DNA from: DASSQJ01 sp963773655
GTDB taxonomy: Bacteria; Actinomycetota; Actinomycetes; Actinomycetales; Dermatophilaceae
DNA: 64,000 nt
Assembly (NCBI GenBank): GCA_963773655.1
Contig: CAVZBX010000001.1
Coordinates: 1,054,001-1,118,000 of the forward strand
Direction of reading: 5' to 3'
Shown here piece by piece: positions 37,994 to 46,357 of the stretch (its first letter is position 1; every line of letters begins with the position of its first letter). Below the pieces are notes generated by a model. That model was not told the DNA's origin. It was given only the letters and a program-made list of their open reading frames with translations, and did no database searches. The position numbers and the translations under genes were made by a program.

Positions 37994-38131
37994 CCGGTGC
38001 ACACCGTCCCGGGTGGTGCTCATCCGGCCTGTGGAACCGCGGCCCACCGGGTCGGGGTCGAGCCGGTGCATACCATCCGGGGTACCGCTTCTCCGGCCTG
38101 TGGAACCGCGGCCCACCGGGGCCGGGCCGCG
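37994..38131. repeat. two tandem copies of a 69-bp repeat
   Basis: Copy 1 is 37994-38062 and copy 2 is 38063-38131. Both begin CCGGTGCA and end with a conserved 27-bp block (38025-38051 and 38094-38120: CGGCCTGTGGAACCGCGGCC, then CACCGGG). It sits just upstream of the rhodanese gene. Confidence 0.8.
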
Positions 38132-38147
38132 ACCTACGCTCGCAGGC

Positions 38148-38561
38148 ATGAGCTACGCGGGCGACGTCACCCCGACCGATGCCTACGCCGCGGTGACCGG
38201 TGAGGGGGACGCCCTGCTGCTCGACTGCCGCACGCAGGCCGAGTGGTCCTACGTCGGCGTCCCCGACCTCGGCGCCGCCGGCCGCCGGGCCGCGTTCGTC
38301 CAGTGGCAGACGTTCCCCGAGGGCGCCGTCAACGCCCGCTTCGTCGACGAGGCGCGGCAGGCCGGTGCCCGTCCCGGCCGGCCGGTGTACCTCATCTGCC
38401 GCAGCGGCGTGCGGTCGATCGCCGCCGCCGAGGCCCTCACCGCCGCCGGGCTCGGCCCCGCCTACAACGTGGTCGACGGCTTCGAGGGCCCCCACGACCC
38501 GCAGGGGCACCGGACCCTCGGCGGGTGGAAGAACGCCGGCCTGCCCTGGCGCCAGGGCTGA
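38148..38561 (+). CDS. rhodanese-domain sulfurtransferase
   Basis: 137 residues. Single rhodanese domain with active-site Cys84 in LICRSGVRS (loop CRSGVR) and the entry motif LLLDCRTQAEWSYVGVPDL. The C-terminus (GPHDPQGHRTLGGWKNAGLPW) is typical of the version encoded next to metZ in mycobacteria (Rv0390-Rv0391). It probably supplies or handles sulfane sulfur for the neighbouring sulfhydrylase. TACGCT 7 bases before ATG fits a leaderless mRNA. metZ follows 79 bp downstream. Confidence 0.88.
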   Translation: MSYAGDVTPTDAYAAVTGEGDALLLDCRTQAEWSYVGVPDLGAAGRRAAFVQWQTFPEGAVNARFVDEARQAGARPGRPVYLICRSGVRSIAAAEALTAAGLGPAYNVVDGFEGPHDPQGHRTLGGWKNAGLPWRQG

Positions 38562-38640
38562 GCCGCCGGCGCAGTGGGCCGGCCGCCCGGACGTGGTCAG
38601 CCCCGGCGCGACCACCGTCCGACAGGGGATGATCCTGCCC

Positions 38641-39855
38641 ATGGCACCCGCGGACGACCTCCACCCGCAGACCCTCGCCGTGCGCGGGGGCCTGGCCCGC
38701 AGCGGCTTCGACGAGACCGCGGAGGCGCTCTACCTCACCTCGGGCTTCGTCTACGACTCGGCCGCACAGGCGGAGGCGGCGTTCAAGGACGAGGTCGACC
38801 ACTACATCTACAGCCGGTACGGCAACCCCACGGTGTCGGTGTTCGAGGAGCGGATGCGGTTGCTCGAGGGCGCCGAGGCCTGCTTCGCCACCGCCTCCGG
38901 GATGGCCGCCGTCTTCACGACGATGGCGGCCCTCTGCGCCACCGGTGACCGGGTCGTCGCCTCGCGCGCGCTCTTCGGCTCGTGTGTCGTCATCCTCGAC
39001 GAGATCCTCCCGCGCTGGGGCGTGGAGACGGTGTTCGTCGACGGCGCCGACCTCGACCAGTGGCGGGAGGCACTGGCGATCCCCACCACGGCGGTCTTCT
39101 TCGAGACCCCGAGCAACCCGATGCAGGAGCTCGTCGACATCGCCGCGGTGTCCGAGCTCGCCCACGCCGCCGGCGCCACCGTCGTCGTCGACAACGTCTT
39201 CGGCACGCCCGTCTTCAGTCACCCGCTGCACCACGGTGCGGACGTCGTCGTGTACTCCGCCACCAAGCACATCGACGGTCAGGGCCGGGCCCTCGGTGGC
39301 GCCATCCTGGGGCCGCGCGAGTTCGTCGAGGGGCCGGTCAAGGACCTCATGCGCCACACCGGGCCCGCCATGTCGCCCTTCAACGCCTGGGTGATGACCA
39401 AGGGCCTGGAGACCCTCGACCTCAGGGTGCGCCGGATGGGCGAGTCGGCGCTCGCGATCGCGCGCGAGCTCGAGCGGTGGGCCGCGGACGGCCGGGGGGT
39501 CACCCGCGTCCTCCACCCCCACCTCGAGAGCCACCCCCAGCACGACCTGGCCCTGCGGCAGATGGACGGGGGCGGCGGCACGGTCGTGACCGTCGACGTC
39601 GCAGGGGGGAAGCCGGCGGCCTTCGCCTTCGTCGACGCGCTGCGCCTGGTCGACATCTCGAACAACCTCGGGGACGCCAAGTCGCTGACGACGCACCCGG
39701 CGACGACGACGCACCGGAGGCTGACGCCGGAGGCCCGCGCGGCGGTCGGCATCACCGACGGGACGGTGCGGCTCTCGGTCGGCCTCGAGGACGTGCGCGA
39801 CCTCCTCACCGACCTCGACCGGGGCCTCGCGGCCGCCGAGGGCGCCTGTCCGTGA
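38641..39855 (+). CDS. metZ: O-succinylhomoserine sulfhydrylase
   Basis: 404 residues; ATG 38641 with AGGGG about 12 bases upstream, ATG 38629 being an in-frame alternative too close to it. PLP enzyme of the Cys/Met metabolism family that makes homocysteine from O-succinyl (or O-acetyl) homoserine and sulfide. The PLP lysine is Lys209 in YSATKHIDGQGR. YSRYGNPTV, ETPSNP and VDNVFGTP are conserved cofactor contacts. The last codons are the first unit of a four-copy tandem repeat. Confidence 0.92.
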   Translation: MAPADDLHPQTLAVRGGLARSGFDETAEALYLTSGFVYDSAAQAEAAFKDEVDHYIYSRYGNPTVSVFEERMRLLEGAEACFATASGMAAVFTTMAALCATGDRVVASRALFGSCVVILDEILPRWGVETVFVDGADLDQWREALAIPTTAVFFETPSNPMQELVDIAAVSELAHAAGATVVVDNVFGTPVFSHPLHHGADVVVYSATKHIDGQGRALGGAILGPREFVEGPVKDLMRHTGPAMSPFNAWVMTKGLETLDLRVRRMGESALAIARELERWAADGRGVTRVLHPHLESHPQHDLALRQMDGGGGTVVTVDVAGGKPAAFAFVDALRLVDISNNLGDAKSLTTHPATTTHRRLTPEARAAVGITDGTVRLSVGLEDVRDLLTDLDRGLAAAEGACP

Positions 39856-39970
39856 GCACCGCGGCTGCCGAGGCGCCTGTCCGTGAGCACCGCCGGCTGC
39901 CGAGGGTGCCAGTCCCTGAACACCCCGGCTTGCCGAGGGTGCCAGTCCCTGAACACCGCGGCGGTCCGCC
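39841..39970 (+). repeat. four-copy 31-33-bp tandem repeat at the metZ 3' end
   Basis: Units start at 39841, 39872, 39905 and 39938. The first two read GGCGCCTGTCCGTGAGCACC; the last two read GGTGCCAGTCCCTGAACACC. The metZ stop codon is in unit 1. This looks like repeated slippage or duplication. Confidence 0.8.
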
Positions 39971-40016
39971 GGGAGCCTGGACCGTGCGGCTCAGGCCGGG
40001 CTGTTAGCGTCCGGTC

Positions 40017-40493
40017 ATGCCCGACACCGTCTCCGTCCAGCGGCTCGTGCCCGCCCCGCCCGAGCCGATCTTCGACCTCCTCGCCGACCCCGCCCGTCAC
40101 GCGGACATCGACGGCGGCGACAGCGTGCAGCAGGCCCGTAGCGGCAGCCGGCGGCTGGCCCTCGGTGACCGGTTCGGGATGGACATGCGGATCGGGCTGC
40201 CGTACTCGATGTCGAACACCGTCGTCGAGCTCGAGGAGAACCGTCGGATCGCGTGGCAGACCCGTGGCGGCGGGCCGGTCGGCAAGGCCGTCGGCGGACG
40301 GATCTGGCGGTACCAGCTCGAACCGGTGGAAGGCGGCACCCTCGTCACCGAGACGTGGGACATCAGCAAGGAGTCGCCGTTCAGCAAGCCGTTCGTCCGG
40401 GGGATGGCCGGGATGACGCGGCGCAACATGGAGGCCACCCTCGCTCGGATCGAGGACCTCGTCTGCGGTCACGCCGACGCCCCGGGCGCCTGA
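40017..40493 (+). CDS. SRPBCC (START-like) family protein
   Basis: 158 residues. VSVQRLVPAPPEPIFDLLADPARHADIDGGDSV is the usual entry of polyketide-cyclase/SRPBCC helix-grip proteins. A beta-rich middle (NTVVELEENRRIAWQTRGG, RYQLEPVEGGTLVTETWD) and a long C-terminal helix follow. Such proteins bind hydrophobic ligands; none can be named. TAGCGT lies 6 bases before ATG, so the mRNA is probably leaderless. Its last 18 bases including the stop are repeated 30 bp later. Confidence 0.82.
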   Translation: MPDTVSVQRLVPAPPEPIFDLLADPARHADIDGGDSVQQARSGSRRLALGDRFGMDMRIGLPYSMSNTVVELEENRRIAWQTRGGGPVGKAVGGRIWRYQLEPVEGGTLVTETWDISKESPFSKPFVRGMAGMTRRNMEATLARIEDLVCGHADAPGA

Positions 40494-40528
40494 CCGGCAC
40501 GCTCGGGCACCCCGGGCGCCTGACCGGC
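40481..40528 (+). repeat. 18-bp duplication across the stop of the SRPBCC gene
   Basis: CCCGGGCGCCTGACCGGC occurs at 40481-40498 and 40511-40528 (period 30). The first copy contains the stop TGA at 40491-40493. Confidence 0.8.
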
Positions 40529-40542
40529 GCCTCCCGCACGGG

Positions 40543-41442
40543 TCAGCCCGCCCGCGCCTCCTCGGCGACGACCCGCCGCTCCTCGGCGACCCCGGCCATC
40601 GCCCACCGGACCACCCCGGCGCCCAACCGGCCCAGCCCGCTCGCCACCGCCTCGCCCGGCCCGGCCAGCGGCAGGCGCAGCTCGCGCCGGGCCCACCCCG
40701 GGAGCAGGGCCACCCCGCCGGCGGCGAGCAGCCCGTAGCCGGGGCGCGCGGTCCAGGGCAGCGGCGGGTCGAGGAGGAGGAATCGCGCGGCGTCGCGGGC
40801 CGCGTCGCTCGCCCGCAGCACCGGCCGGTAGCCCTCGAGGGCGTCCTCCAGGCCCGCGACGGTCGTGGGCACGTCGGTCGCCCCGAGCAGCCGGGCCGCC
40901 ACCGCGGACTGCTCCACGTACGCGTCCGCCTCGGCGGCCGTCAGCGGCTCGGCGGCGTAGCGCTGGAACGCCCCGAGGAAGCTGTGCGCCTCCGCGACGT
41001 GCACCCACCGCAGCAGGTCCGGGTCGGACGCCCGGTACGCCACGCCCCGGTCGTCGCGCCCCCGCACACGCTCGTGGACCGCCCGCACCCGGTCGATGGC
41101 GGCCCGGGCGTCCTCGACGGTCCCGAACGTCGTCGTCGCGAGGAAGTGGGAGGTGCGCTGCAGCCTGCCCCACGGATCGCTGCGGTAGCCGCTGTGCCCG
41201 GCGACCCCGGCCATCGCCGACGGGTGCAGCGACTGCAGGAGCAGTGCCGCGACCCCGCCGGGGAACATCGACGCATCGGCGTGGACCCGCCACACGGGGT
41301 CCTCGGGCGCGAACCAGCGCTCGCCGCGGCGGCCCCAGATCACCTGGGCGCGTTCCGCGGCGTCGTCGCCCGCCACGCGCGAGCGGAGCGCCAGGCCGAG
41401 CCGGCGCTGCGCTTCGCGGGAGAGGTCGTCCAGGACCGTCAT
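40543..41442 (-). CDS. DUF2236 / MpaB-like oxygenase family protein
   Basis: 299 residues from ATG 41442, with ACGAGGAGCACG upstream. DPVWRVHADASMFPGGVAALLLQSLHP and LRWVHVAEAHSFLGAFQRYA are the conserved blocks of the DUF2236 (latex-clearing-protein/MpaB) family, whose His residues in LHP and VHVA positions bind haem in studied members. An all-helical soluble protein is expected. The substrate is unknown. It is convergent with the SRPBCC gene. Confidence 0.85.
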   Translation of the reverse strand: MTVLDDLSREAQRRLGLALRSRVAGDDAAERAQVIWGRRGERWFAPEDPVWRVHADASMFPGGVAALLLQSLHPSAMAGVAGHSGYRSDPWGRLQRTSHFLATTTFGTVEDARAAIDRVRAVHERVRGRDDRGVAYRASDPDLLRWVHVAEAHSFLGAFQRYAAEPLTAAEADAYVEQSAVAARLLGATDVPTTVAGLEDALEGYRPVLRASDAARDAARFLLLDPPLPWTARPGYGLLAAGGVALLPGWARRELRLPLAGPGEAVASGLGRLGAGVVRWAMAGVAEERRVVAEEARAG

Positions 41443-41535
41443 CGTGCTCCTCGTCGGTCGTCGGAGGGATCGTCACCCGGCCCAACGCCCCGGCGGGAGC
41501 CGGGCCTCCCCGGTGTCGAAGGTTGGCGGGGCGGC

Positions 41536-42282
41536 TCAGGCTGCTCGGACGTCGAGCACCCAGGGCGCCGCCGGACGTGCCGGCTCGTGCAGCCGGGTGT
41601 CGAACGCACCCGCCACGACGTCCGCCACGGCCGGCACCGACCGCGCCGCCACCCCCGCCTCGCACAGGTGCCGCGCGACGAGGCCGCGGGTGTGCTTCGC
41701 CTGGTGGCTGGCGCCGGGCACCCGCACCTGCACCCAGCGCGGCGCGAGCGCGGGCCCCGGCCGCCACGCCGCCGCGTAGGCCGCCGACCGGCAGTCGACG
41801 ACCACGCCGGACCCGGCTGCGGCGGTCAGCGGGTCGTCGAGCACCGGCCGCCACGCCGCCGCCAGCGGCCCCACCCCGGGCAGGTCGACGCCCATCGAGA
41901 GCCGGTACGCGGTGATCCGGTCGGTCGGCCGCACCGCCCCGTGCAGGGCCGACACCACGACGCACCACCGGTTCGCCCGCCGCCGCGCCGCGGTGTCGAG
42001 CGAGCCCAGGTCCAGGGCGTCGTAGAGGACCCCGGTGTACACCTCCCCGGCGGGAGTGGCGGGCAGCGAGTCCAGGGCGAGGTTGCGCCCCACCTCGTCG
42101 AGCAGGGTGCCGGGGACCCCGAGGACCTCAGTCGCCGACGGCGACGCGCTCACCTCCGCCAGGGCCGACGCGACGCGCTCCCGCGTCGCCGCGAGCTCGG
42201 GGAAGGACCACGAGGCCGGGTCGGCCGGCCGCCCCCGGCGGCGGTTCCACTTCGACTCCGAGGGCGGTAGCAGGATGAGCAC
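41536..42282 (-). CDS. yaaA: peroxide stress protein YaaA family
   Basis: 248 residues from GTG 42282. ILLPPSESKW at the N-terminus, VYTGVLYDAL, GAVRPTDRITAYRLSMG and HQAKHTRGLVARHL are the conserved YaaA (DUF328) motifs. In E. coli YaaA lowers free iron during peroxide stress and has a DNA-binding fold. A minus-strand -10 TAGGCT (complement of 42289-42294) is 6 bases before the start. The promoter is only 30 bp from that of the divergent RNB gene. Confidence 0.88.
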   Translation of the reverse strand: MLILLPPSESKWNRRRGRPADPASWSFPELAATRERVASALAEVSASPSATEVLGVPGTLLDEVGRNLALDSLPATPAGEVYTGVLYDALDLGSLDTAARRRANRWCVVVSALHGAVRPTDRITAYRLSMGVDLPGVGPLAAAWRPVLDDPLTAAAGSGVVVDCRSAAYAAAWRPGPALAPRWVQVRVPGASHQAKHTRGLVARHLCEAGVAARSVPAVADVVAGAFDTRLHEPARPAAPWVLDVRAA

Positions 42283-42288
42283 CGCGCC

Positions 42289-42330
42289 AGCCTACGGAGC
42301 CCTCGGGGCGGCTGCGGCGACGGCTAGGTT
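42289..42330. promoter_or_regulatory. overlapping divergent leaderless promoters, yaaA and RNB gene
   Basis: -10 boxes TAGGCT (minus strand, 42294-42289) and TAGGTT (plus strand, 42325-42330) are each 6 bases from their start codons (42282 and 42337). Their -35 regions must overlap, so the two promoters probably compete. Confidence 0.55.
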
Positions 42331-42336
42331 GGGCCC

Positions 42337-43782
42337 GTGCCGCGTCCCGTCGTCGTCCTCCGCCCCACCGACGCCGCGATCCCGCACCGGCTCGGGGAGG
42401 CGCTGCGTGCCCGGTTCGCGGCCGTCCGCGCCGAGCTGGGGCTGGGCGGCCCCTACCCCGCCGCGGCGCTCGCCGAGGCCGAACGGGTCTGTGCCGAGCC
42501 ACCGGTCCCGCCCCTCGACGAGACCGACCTGCCGTTCTTCACGCTCGACCCGCCCGGCTCGATGGACCTCGACCAGGCGATGCACCTGGAGCGGGACGGC
42601 GGAGGGCACCGCATCCGGTACGCCATCGCCGACGTCCCCGCCTTCGTCCGGCTGGGCGGCGACCTCGACCAGGTGACCCGCCGGCGGGGCCAGACCGTGT
42701 ACTGCCCCGACGAGAGGGTGCCGCTGCACCCGGCCGTGCTCTCCGAGGGGGCCGCCAGCCTGCTGCCGGGCGAGGTGCGCCCGGCCTTCGTCTGGGACCT
42801 CAGGCTCGACGGCGACGGTGCGCTGACCTCCGCGGAGGTGCACCGCGCGCTGGTGCGCAGCCGCGAGCGCCTCGACTACGCCGGCGTCCAGCAGCGGGTC
42901 GACGCCGGTGGCACGGACGAGCGGCTCGACCTGCTCCGCGAGGTGGGGGAGCGGCGGGTCGCCCGCGAGCGCGCCCGCGGCGGGGCGAGCCTGCCGATGC
43001 CGGAGCAGCAGGTCACCGAGGCCGCCGACGGCTCCTTCACCCTCGAGTTCCGGCCACCGGTGCCGGCGGAGGAGTGGAACGCCCAGGTCTCCCTCCTCAC
43101 CGGCATGGCGGGTGCCGCGATGATGCTCGAGGCCGGCACCGGCGTGCTCCGCACGATGCCGGCCCCCGACGACTCGGCCGTGGCCCGGTTCCGGCGGGCG
43201 GCCCGAGGGCTGGGCGTCGACTGGCCCGACGGGATGCGCTACGGCGACCTCGTCCGCGGCCTGGACCGCCGTCACCCGCGACACCTCGCCCTGATCCACG
43301 AGGCCACGTCGCTGTTCCGCGGGGCGGCCTACACCGCCTTCGACGGCAGCGCCCCCGAGCAGCGGGAGCACGCCGCCGTCGCCGCTCCGTACACGCACGT
43401 CACGGCCCCGCTGCGGCGTCTCGTCGACCGCTTCGGGCTCGTCGTCTGCGAGGCCGCCTGCCGCGGGGACGAGGTGCCCGACGCGGTGCGCGCCGCGCTG
43501 CCCGACCTCCCCGAGCTGATGCGCGAGAGCGACCGCACCGCCCGCACCGCCGAACGGGCCTGTGCGGACGCCACGGAGGCGGCCGTGCTGAGCGGCCGGG
43601 AGGGGGAGCGGTTCGGGGCGGTCGTCGTCGACCACACCGAGAAGGGGATGGAGGTTCAGCTCGCCGACCTCCCGGTCCTCACCCGGGTGTCCGGGGGCCG
43701 CGCCGGGCTCGGGTCCATGACCGAGGTGCTCCTCGAGCGGGCCGACGTGCGGACGGGCGAGGTCGCGTTCACCCACCCGTGA
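42337..43782 (+). CDS. RNB-domain (RNase II family) exoribonuclease
   Basis: 481 residues from GTG 42337. The catalytic RNB block FFTLDPPGSMDLDQAMHLERD (starting at about 67) holds the Asp residues that bind Mg2+. HVTAPLRRLVDRFG (about 351-364) is the conserved RNA-contact motif. The N-terminal cold-shock domains of E. coli RNase II are missing and the C-terminal S1 domain is reduced, as in the compact actinobacterial form. It degrades single-stranded RNA 3' to 5'. Confidence 0.88.
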   Translation: MPRPVVVLRPTDAAIPHRLGEALRARFAAVRAELGLGGPYPAAALAEAERVCAEPPVPPLDETDLPFFTLDPPGSMDLDQAMHLERDGGGHRIRYAIADVPAFVRLGGDLDQVTRRRGQTVYCPDERVPLHPAVLSEGAASLLPGEVRPAFVWDLRLDGDGALTSAEVHRALVRSRERLDYAGVQQRVDAGGTDERLDLLREVGERRVARERARGGASLPMPEQQVTEAADGSFTLEFRPPVPAEEWNAQVSLLTGMAGAAMMLEAGTGVLRTMPAPDDSAVARFRRAARGLGVDWPDGMRYGDLVRGLDRRHPRHLALIHEATSLFRGAAYTAFDGSAPEQREHAAVAAPYTHVTAPLRRLVDRFGLVVCEAACRGDEVPDAVRAALPDLPELMRESDRTARTAERACADATEAAVLSGREGERFGAVVVDHTEKGMEVQLADLPVLTRVSGGRAGLGSMTEVLLERADVRTGEVAFTHP

Positions 43783-43859
43783 GGCACGGAGGCCCTCACC
43801 GCCCCTGCCGTCGCGGGTTCCCAGCGGGACCGCTGCGCCGCGGCGGAGTGGTCGCGTCA

Positions 43860-43917
43860 GGGACCGGTCCGGGCCGGTCGGCGGGCGGCACTGCCCGACC
43901 GGCCGGCCCGGAGTCCC
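43860..43917. terminator. bidirectional terminator between convergent genes
   Basis: A long imperfect hairpin: GGGAC (43860-43864) pairs with GTCCC (43913-43917), with CCGGGCCGG-type inner arms and a GGCACT loop. It serves the RNB gene and the BNR gene. Confidence 0.65.
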
Positions 43918-45756
43918 TCAGCGCCGCGCGTACATGGCGTCCTGGGCGTAGCCGGTGACCTGCTCGCCGGTGTATGGGTCCACCTGCGGCGAGGTGACCA
44001 GGCGGTTCAGGCCCGTCCACGTGATGTGCACGCTGTCGTCGGGACCGACCTGCAGCCCGGTGTAGTCGCCGTGGAAGACGTTGCACTTCTTGCCCGGCGT
44101 GGCGGACCCGGCCGGACCGCACACCGTCGGCCACGCGGACTCCGGCACGTACTGGCCGGCCCAGTGGGTGACCGAGACGTCGATGTGCTCGGCCTGGCCC
44201 AGCTGCTCCGTTCCGGTGCCGTCCCAGTAGACGTGGTGGAAGGTGTCGTTCACGGGCGTGGTCCCGCCGGCGGCCTGGTCGTCCTGGTCCCACGCGGCCA
44301 CGAGGGTGCCGTCGGACGTGTGGTCGGCCCACGGGAACCACTGGTGTGCGCCGCCGCCGTCGCTGAGCAGCGTACGTCCGCTCCAGGTGGCCCCACCGTC
44401 GGTCGACTCGGAGTAGTAGACGTTCGTCTCCGAGCCCGGACCGGCGTCACACGGGTCGTAGGCCGGCGGTTGAGGCGAGTCGAAGGCGCAGTCCTCGGTG
44501 GCGTTCGGGTTGGGCGTGCCCCGGTCGGACCAGACGACGGTCACGTGCTCGGGGTCGGTCGGGTCGACGGTGATGTTGCCCGCCGACGTCCAGCGGAGCT
44601 GGTGGCCCCAGACCGTCTGACGGCCGATGACCGAGTAGGGCATGTCACGCGTGCCGTCCTCGAGCTGGGCCGCGGGGACCGGGCTGGAGAACGTCACGCC
44701 GCCGTCGATGGACCTGGTGACCATGATCTGGCTGTCGAACTCCTGGGTGAAGCCCTCCCAAGCGCTCTGGTTCTGCCCGTTGAGGAAGTGGACGTACAGC
44801 GTGCCGTCCGGGGCGACCTCGGGGATCGAGAACTGGTCCTCGTCGCACTCGCCCGCGGGGCCACTCTCCTGGTAGGTGCAGTACTCGGGGTTGCTACCCG
44901 AGATCTCCCGCGGGTCGGACCAGGTCCGGCCGCCGTCGTCCGAGTGGCTGAGGAAGATCGGGCTCTCGAGGTAGCTGCCCTGCAGGCCGTTCCGGAACAA
45001 GGTCGTCGTCAGGTAGGCGCGACCGTAGAACGGGGAGTCCGGGTCGTTGTCGACGGTCAGCCACTCCTTGTCGTAGAACCTGGCCCGGTTGGCCGGACCG
45101 ATGCCGGTGCCCTGCCCCTTGAAGACGGTGACCGGCTCGGACCAGGTCAGCCCACCGTCGGTGGAGCGGCTGACGCTCACGTCGCCCTGGGCGACGAAGA
45201 AGCCACCGAGGCCCGCGGTGTTCTCGAGCTGGGCCATGAGCACCACGCCGTTGGCCCGGTCGAAGGCTGGTGAGGGGTCTCCCGCGCCGTTCCCGGACCG
45301 CATCGGGATCTGCCCGTCGACCCAGGTCGCGCCACCGTCGAACGAGGTGAAGAAGCCGGTCGGCACGATCGCCTGCCGGGCCCCGGTGGAGTTGTTGAAC
45401 CGGTAGAAGTAGTCGTTCGACCCGGCGACGACGTGGTTCGGGTCGGTGGGGTCGACGGCCACGGCCACCTCGTTGTCGGGTGCCCAGTCCTGGCCGTACT
45501 CCTCGTCGTTGCAGCTCATGTCGACGACGCCACCGGGGTCACCGGTGCTGGAACAGCGGAACCGCTCGATCTGGACCTTCGAGAGGCCCCCGCCGGACAT
45601 GCCCGCGGCGGTGGTCCCGACGACGGCCGGGACGTCCGGCCGCACGACCAGCCGTGAGGTGTTGAACGGCCGGTCCCCGGCGACAGCGGGCGCGACCCCG
45701 AGCGCGGTCACCGCCGCGGCGGACGCCACCAGTACCAACCCTCGTCGACCGCGCAT
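43918..45756 (-). CDS. secreted BNR/Asp-box beta-propeller protein (sialidase-like)
   Basis: 612 residues from ATG 45756. A signal peptide (RRGLVLVASAAAVTALGVAPAVAG) predicts cleavage after AVA. At least five Asp boxes are seen: SFDGGATW, STDGGLTW, SDDGGRTW, SIDGGVTF and STDGGATW, marking a six-bladed beta-propeller. The sialidase FRIP arginine motif is not evident, so glycosidase activity is unproven. Several Cys pairs suggest disulfides outside the cell. It ends at a strong terminator, and its ATG is preceded by GGGGAAAGG. Confidence 0.85.
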   Translation of the reverse strand: MRGRRGLVLVASAAAVTALGVAPAVAGDRPFNTSRLVVRPDVPAVVGTTAAGMSGGGLSKVQIERFRCSSTGDPGGVVDMSCNDEEYGQDWAPDNEVAVAVDPTDPNHVVAGSNDYFYRFNNSTGARQAIVPTGFFTSFDGGATWVDGQIPMRSGNGAGDPSPAFDRANGVVLMAQLENTAGLGGFFVAQGDVSVSRSTDGGLTWSEPVTVFKGQGTGIGPANRARFYDKEWLTVDNDPDSPFYGRAYLTTTLFRNGLQGSYLESPIFLSHSDDGGRTWSDPREISGSNPEYCTYQESGPAGECDEDQFSIPEVAPDGTLYVHFLNGQNQSAWEGFTQEFDSQIMVTRSIDGGVTFSSPVPAAQLEDGTRDMPYSVIGRQTVWGHQLRWTSAGNITVDPTDPEHVTVVWSDRGTPNPNATEDCAFDSPQPPAYDPCDAGPGSETNVYYSESTDGGATWSGRTLLSDGGGAHQWFPWADHTSDGTLVAAWDQDDQAAGGTTPVNDTFHHVYWDGTGTEQLGQAEHIDVSVTHWAGQYVPESAWPTVCGPAGSATPGKKCNVFHGDYTGLQVGPDDSVHITWTGLNRLVTSPQVDPYTGEQVTGYAQDAMYARR

Positions 45757-45854
45757 GACCTTTCCCCTTCCCCACGGTGACTCCGAAGCACCCCACGCTA
45801 CGGACCCGATGCCACCGCGGCCATGGCCCGGACGAGGGGTTCGGCCAGCACCAC

Positions 45855-45860
45855 TACACT
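45855..45860 (+). promoter_or_regulatory. rnpB -10 box
   Basis: TACACT lies 9 bases before the predicted 5' end of the RNase P RNA. The -35 is weak. Confidence 0.5.
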
Positions 45861-45869
45861 GGTCACGGA

Positions 45870-46251
45870 CGAGTCGGGCGGACGGTCGCGTCGGTGGGTT
45901 CGCCCACCGCCGAGGAAGGTCCGGGCTCCGAAGGGCAGGATGGTGGCCAACAGCCACCCGGGGAGACCCGCGGGACAGTGCCACAGAGAACAGACCGCCC
46001 CCGCCGCGCGAGCGGTGGGAGCAAGGGTGAAACGGTGGTGTAAGAGACCACCAGCGGCCGGGGTGACCCGGCCGGCTCGGTAAACCCCATCCGGAGCAAG
46101 CCCGAACAGCGTGCGTCAGAGGGCGGCCCGCCCGAGCACGCGGGTAGGGTGCTGGAGGTGGTCGGCAACGGCCACCCGAGATGGATGACCGTCACCGCGG
46201 TCGCCGGCAACGGCGCCGCGGTACAGAACCCGGCCTACAGCCCGGCTCGTC
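45870..46251 (+). ncRNA. rnpB: RNase P RNA, actinobacterial class A
   Basis: The catalytic RNA that matures tRNA 5' ends. The 5' CGAGTCGGGCGGACGGTCGC pairs near the 3' end (AGCCCGGCTCG). Universally conserved segments appear in order: GAGGAAGGTCCGGGCTCC (CR I), GGGACAGTGCCACAGA (CR II), AGGGTGAAACGGTGGTGTAA (CR III), TAAACCCCATCCGGAGCAAG, and the distal ACAGAACCCGGCCTACAG (CR V). CR I reads GAAGGTCC rather than the commoner GAAAGTCC. The ends are placed to within a few bases. Confidence 0.95.
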
Positions 46252-46357
46252 CGCCATCTCCTGCACGCCGCTGACCAGTGCTTTCCAGACCCGGAAGTCT
46301 CCCGGAGCGGCCCCGTCGGCCGGGCACCGCCGACGGTCCCGCCACGAAAGGACCGAG

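Noticed and set aside
39841..39970. Short CRISPR array
   Set aside because: Units are contiguous with no unique spacers, and unit 1 is coding sequence of metZ.
43918..45756. True sialidase
   Set aside because: Asp boxes prove the beta-propeller fold only. The arginine triad and FRIP motif were not found.
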